This document shows, piece after piece, positions 5,616-6,155 of a DNA stretch of 6,155 bases. The stretch is taken from the NCBI GenBank assembly GCA_015222065.1, contig JADFUQ010000498.1, positions 1-6,155 of the forward strand. The letters run 5' to 3'. The translations under genes were made by a program, and so were the position numbers. The stretch comes from Bacteroidota bacterium. Lineage in GTDB: Bacteria; Bacteroidota; Bacteroidia; Bacteroidales; VadinHA17. Position 1 is the first letter of the stretch. Each line of letters opens with the position of its first letter. The notes under the pieces are model-generated. The model had not been told where the DNA came from and made no database searches. It worked only from the letters and a program-made list of their open reading frames with translations.

Positions 5616-5622
5616 AAAGGAG
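5616..5622 (+). promoter_or_regulatory. Ribosome binding site supporting a GTG start
   Basis: AAAGGAG ends six bases before the GTG at 5629. No in-frame ATG with a usable site lies nearby, and the GTG gives an N-terminus directly ahead of the twin-arginine motif. Confidence 0.8.
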
Positions 5623-5628
5623 TATATT

Positions 5629-6155
5629 GTGAATAGAAACACTTTGAATCGACGCCGTTTTCTGAAAGGAATTGGTCTGGGAACAGTGGGTGGAATAATT
5701 TTCGGGGGAAGTAATTTTTGTATCGCCGGTACACGTACCATTACGGATGAACAACAAGGCAGAGTTAATCAGCTATACAAAAAAGTAATTGAACCTGCTG
5801 AAGTAAGTTTGATTAAAGGCAATAACCGGCACGATATTGTATATCAGTCGTTGAAAAAAATCGAGGACGAAGTTCTAAGTACTATTGGCGATAAAAAGAT
5901 ATTAATAAAGCCAAACATGGTGCTTGCCGATAATCCGCTTTGTGCTACCCATGTAGACGCCATACGGGCTATTTTGGATTTTTTCACACCCCACTATAAA
6001 AAGCAAATAATAATCGGAGAATCGAGCGTTCATAAAACTTTTGATGGTTACAAAAATTATGGATATCTCCCACTGGAAAAAGAATATAATGTAAAATTGG
6101 TCGACTTAAATCAGGATTCTTTTCAATACCGGTATGTTTTCGGGGAAGAAAACCG
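5629..6155 (+). CDS. Tat-exported DUF362 domain protein (5' part, cut by the window edge)
   Basis: An open frame from GTG at 5629 runs off the window after 175 codons. The N-terminus has a clear twin-arginine signal, NRRRFLKG (residues 7-14), followed by a Gly-rich hydrophobic stretch to about residue 33. The protein is therefore expected to be exported folded, often a sign of a cofactor. The mature part begins the DUF362 pattern: KKILIKPNMVLADNP (89-103), THVDAIRAILDFF (107-119) and IIIGESSVHKTFDGYKNYGY (127-146). DUF362 proteins are of unknown function and are sometimes joined to 4Fe-4S domains; any such domain would lie beyond this window. It is 508 bases downstream of the lipoprotein gene with its own ribosome binding site, so it is probably a separate unit. 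The family call is fairly sure; the role is unknown. Confidence 0.82.
   Translation, partial: MNRNTLNRRRFLKGIGLGTVGGIIFGGSNFCIAGTRTITDEQQGRVNQLYKKVIEPAEVSLIKGNNRHDIVYQSLKKIEDEVLSTIGDKKILIKPNMVLADNPLCATHVDAIRAILDFFTPHYKKQIIIGESSVHKTFDGYKNYGYLPLEKEYNVKLVDLNQDSFQYRYVFGEEN

Larger units (their letters stand above)
5121..5628. other. Non-coding stretch with nested inverted repeats
   Basis: This 508-base gap between the lactonase lipoprotein gene and the DUF362 gene holds no convincing gene. It carries an outer pair of inverted AGTCCACAGTCGGC-type repeats, an inner pair of long imperfect inverted arms, a 25-codon open frame at 5259-5336 and, near the right end, promoter-like boxes for the next gene. 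A small AT hairpin near 5139-5156 follows the lipoprotein stop, but it is followed by an A-tract rather than a T-tract, so no standard rightward terminator is visible. Confidence 0.7.

Noticed and set aside
5612..5617. TATAAA as the -10 box of the DUF362 gene
   Set aside because: It would place the transcript start at or beyond the ribosome binding site and GTG codon.
5508..5741. 77-codon minus-strand frame ending in a HSPQSA-type peptide
   Set aside because: The tail is just the translated AGTCCACAGTCGGC repeat, and the rest overlaps the Tat signal region of the DUF362 gene.

Overview
The window is AT-rich, with short intergenic regions and four complete protein genes plus one gene cut by the right edge. 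Two observations suggest Bacteroidota or a relative in the wider FCB group. One is the pair of inverted AGTCCACAGTCGGC-type repeats, which I know as common intergenic repeats in that group. The other is the gene content: an AlkC-like glycosylase, exported bicupins, a lipid-anchored gluconolactonase-like protein and a Tat-exported DUF362 protein. The strong Shine-Dalgarno sites in front of the three rightward genes are less typical of Bacteroidota, so the placement is tentative.

Layout. Positions 41-1144 (minus) encode an AlkC/AlkD-type HEAT-repeat DNA alkylation repair glycosylase with a C-terminal Ig-like domain. Positions 1145-1307 are an intergenic stretch with inverted GTGAAAT/ATTTCAC motifs. 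Positions 1308-1940 (minus) encode a KDPG/KHG aldolase with its catalytic residues intact. Positions 1941-2245 are a divergent control region with several dyads. Positions 2246-3157 (plus) encode a secreted bicupin. Thirteen bases later, 3171-5120 (plus) encodes a lipoprotein made of two tandem cupin domains fused to an SMP-30/gluconolactonase beta-propeller. Positions 5121-5628 are a non-coding stretch with two nested pairs of inverted repeats. From 5629 to the window end (plus) lies the N-terminal part of a twin-arginine-exported DUF362 protein with a GTG start.

How the genes may work together. The two cupin genes are almost certainly one transcription unit, and both products leave the cytoplasm. 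The lactonase domain implies hydrolysis of a sugar lactone outside the inner membrane. The divergently transcribed aldolase would act in the cytoplasm on 2-keto-3-deoxy-6-phosphogluconate or a related 2-keto acid, the usual end of uronate and aldonate catabolism. This supports a working hypothesis of a sugar-acid utilisation locus, but neither substrate nor co-regulation can be read from the sequence. The DNA repair gene and the DUF362 gene look like unrelated neighbours.

The most unusual items are the bicupin-lactonase fusion next to a second bicupin, the pattern in which only the second barrel of each cupin pair keeps a recognisable metal site, and the nested inverted-repeat structure at 5203-5542.
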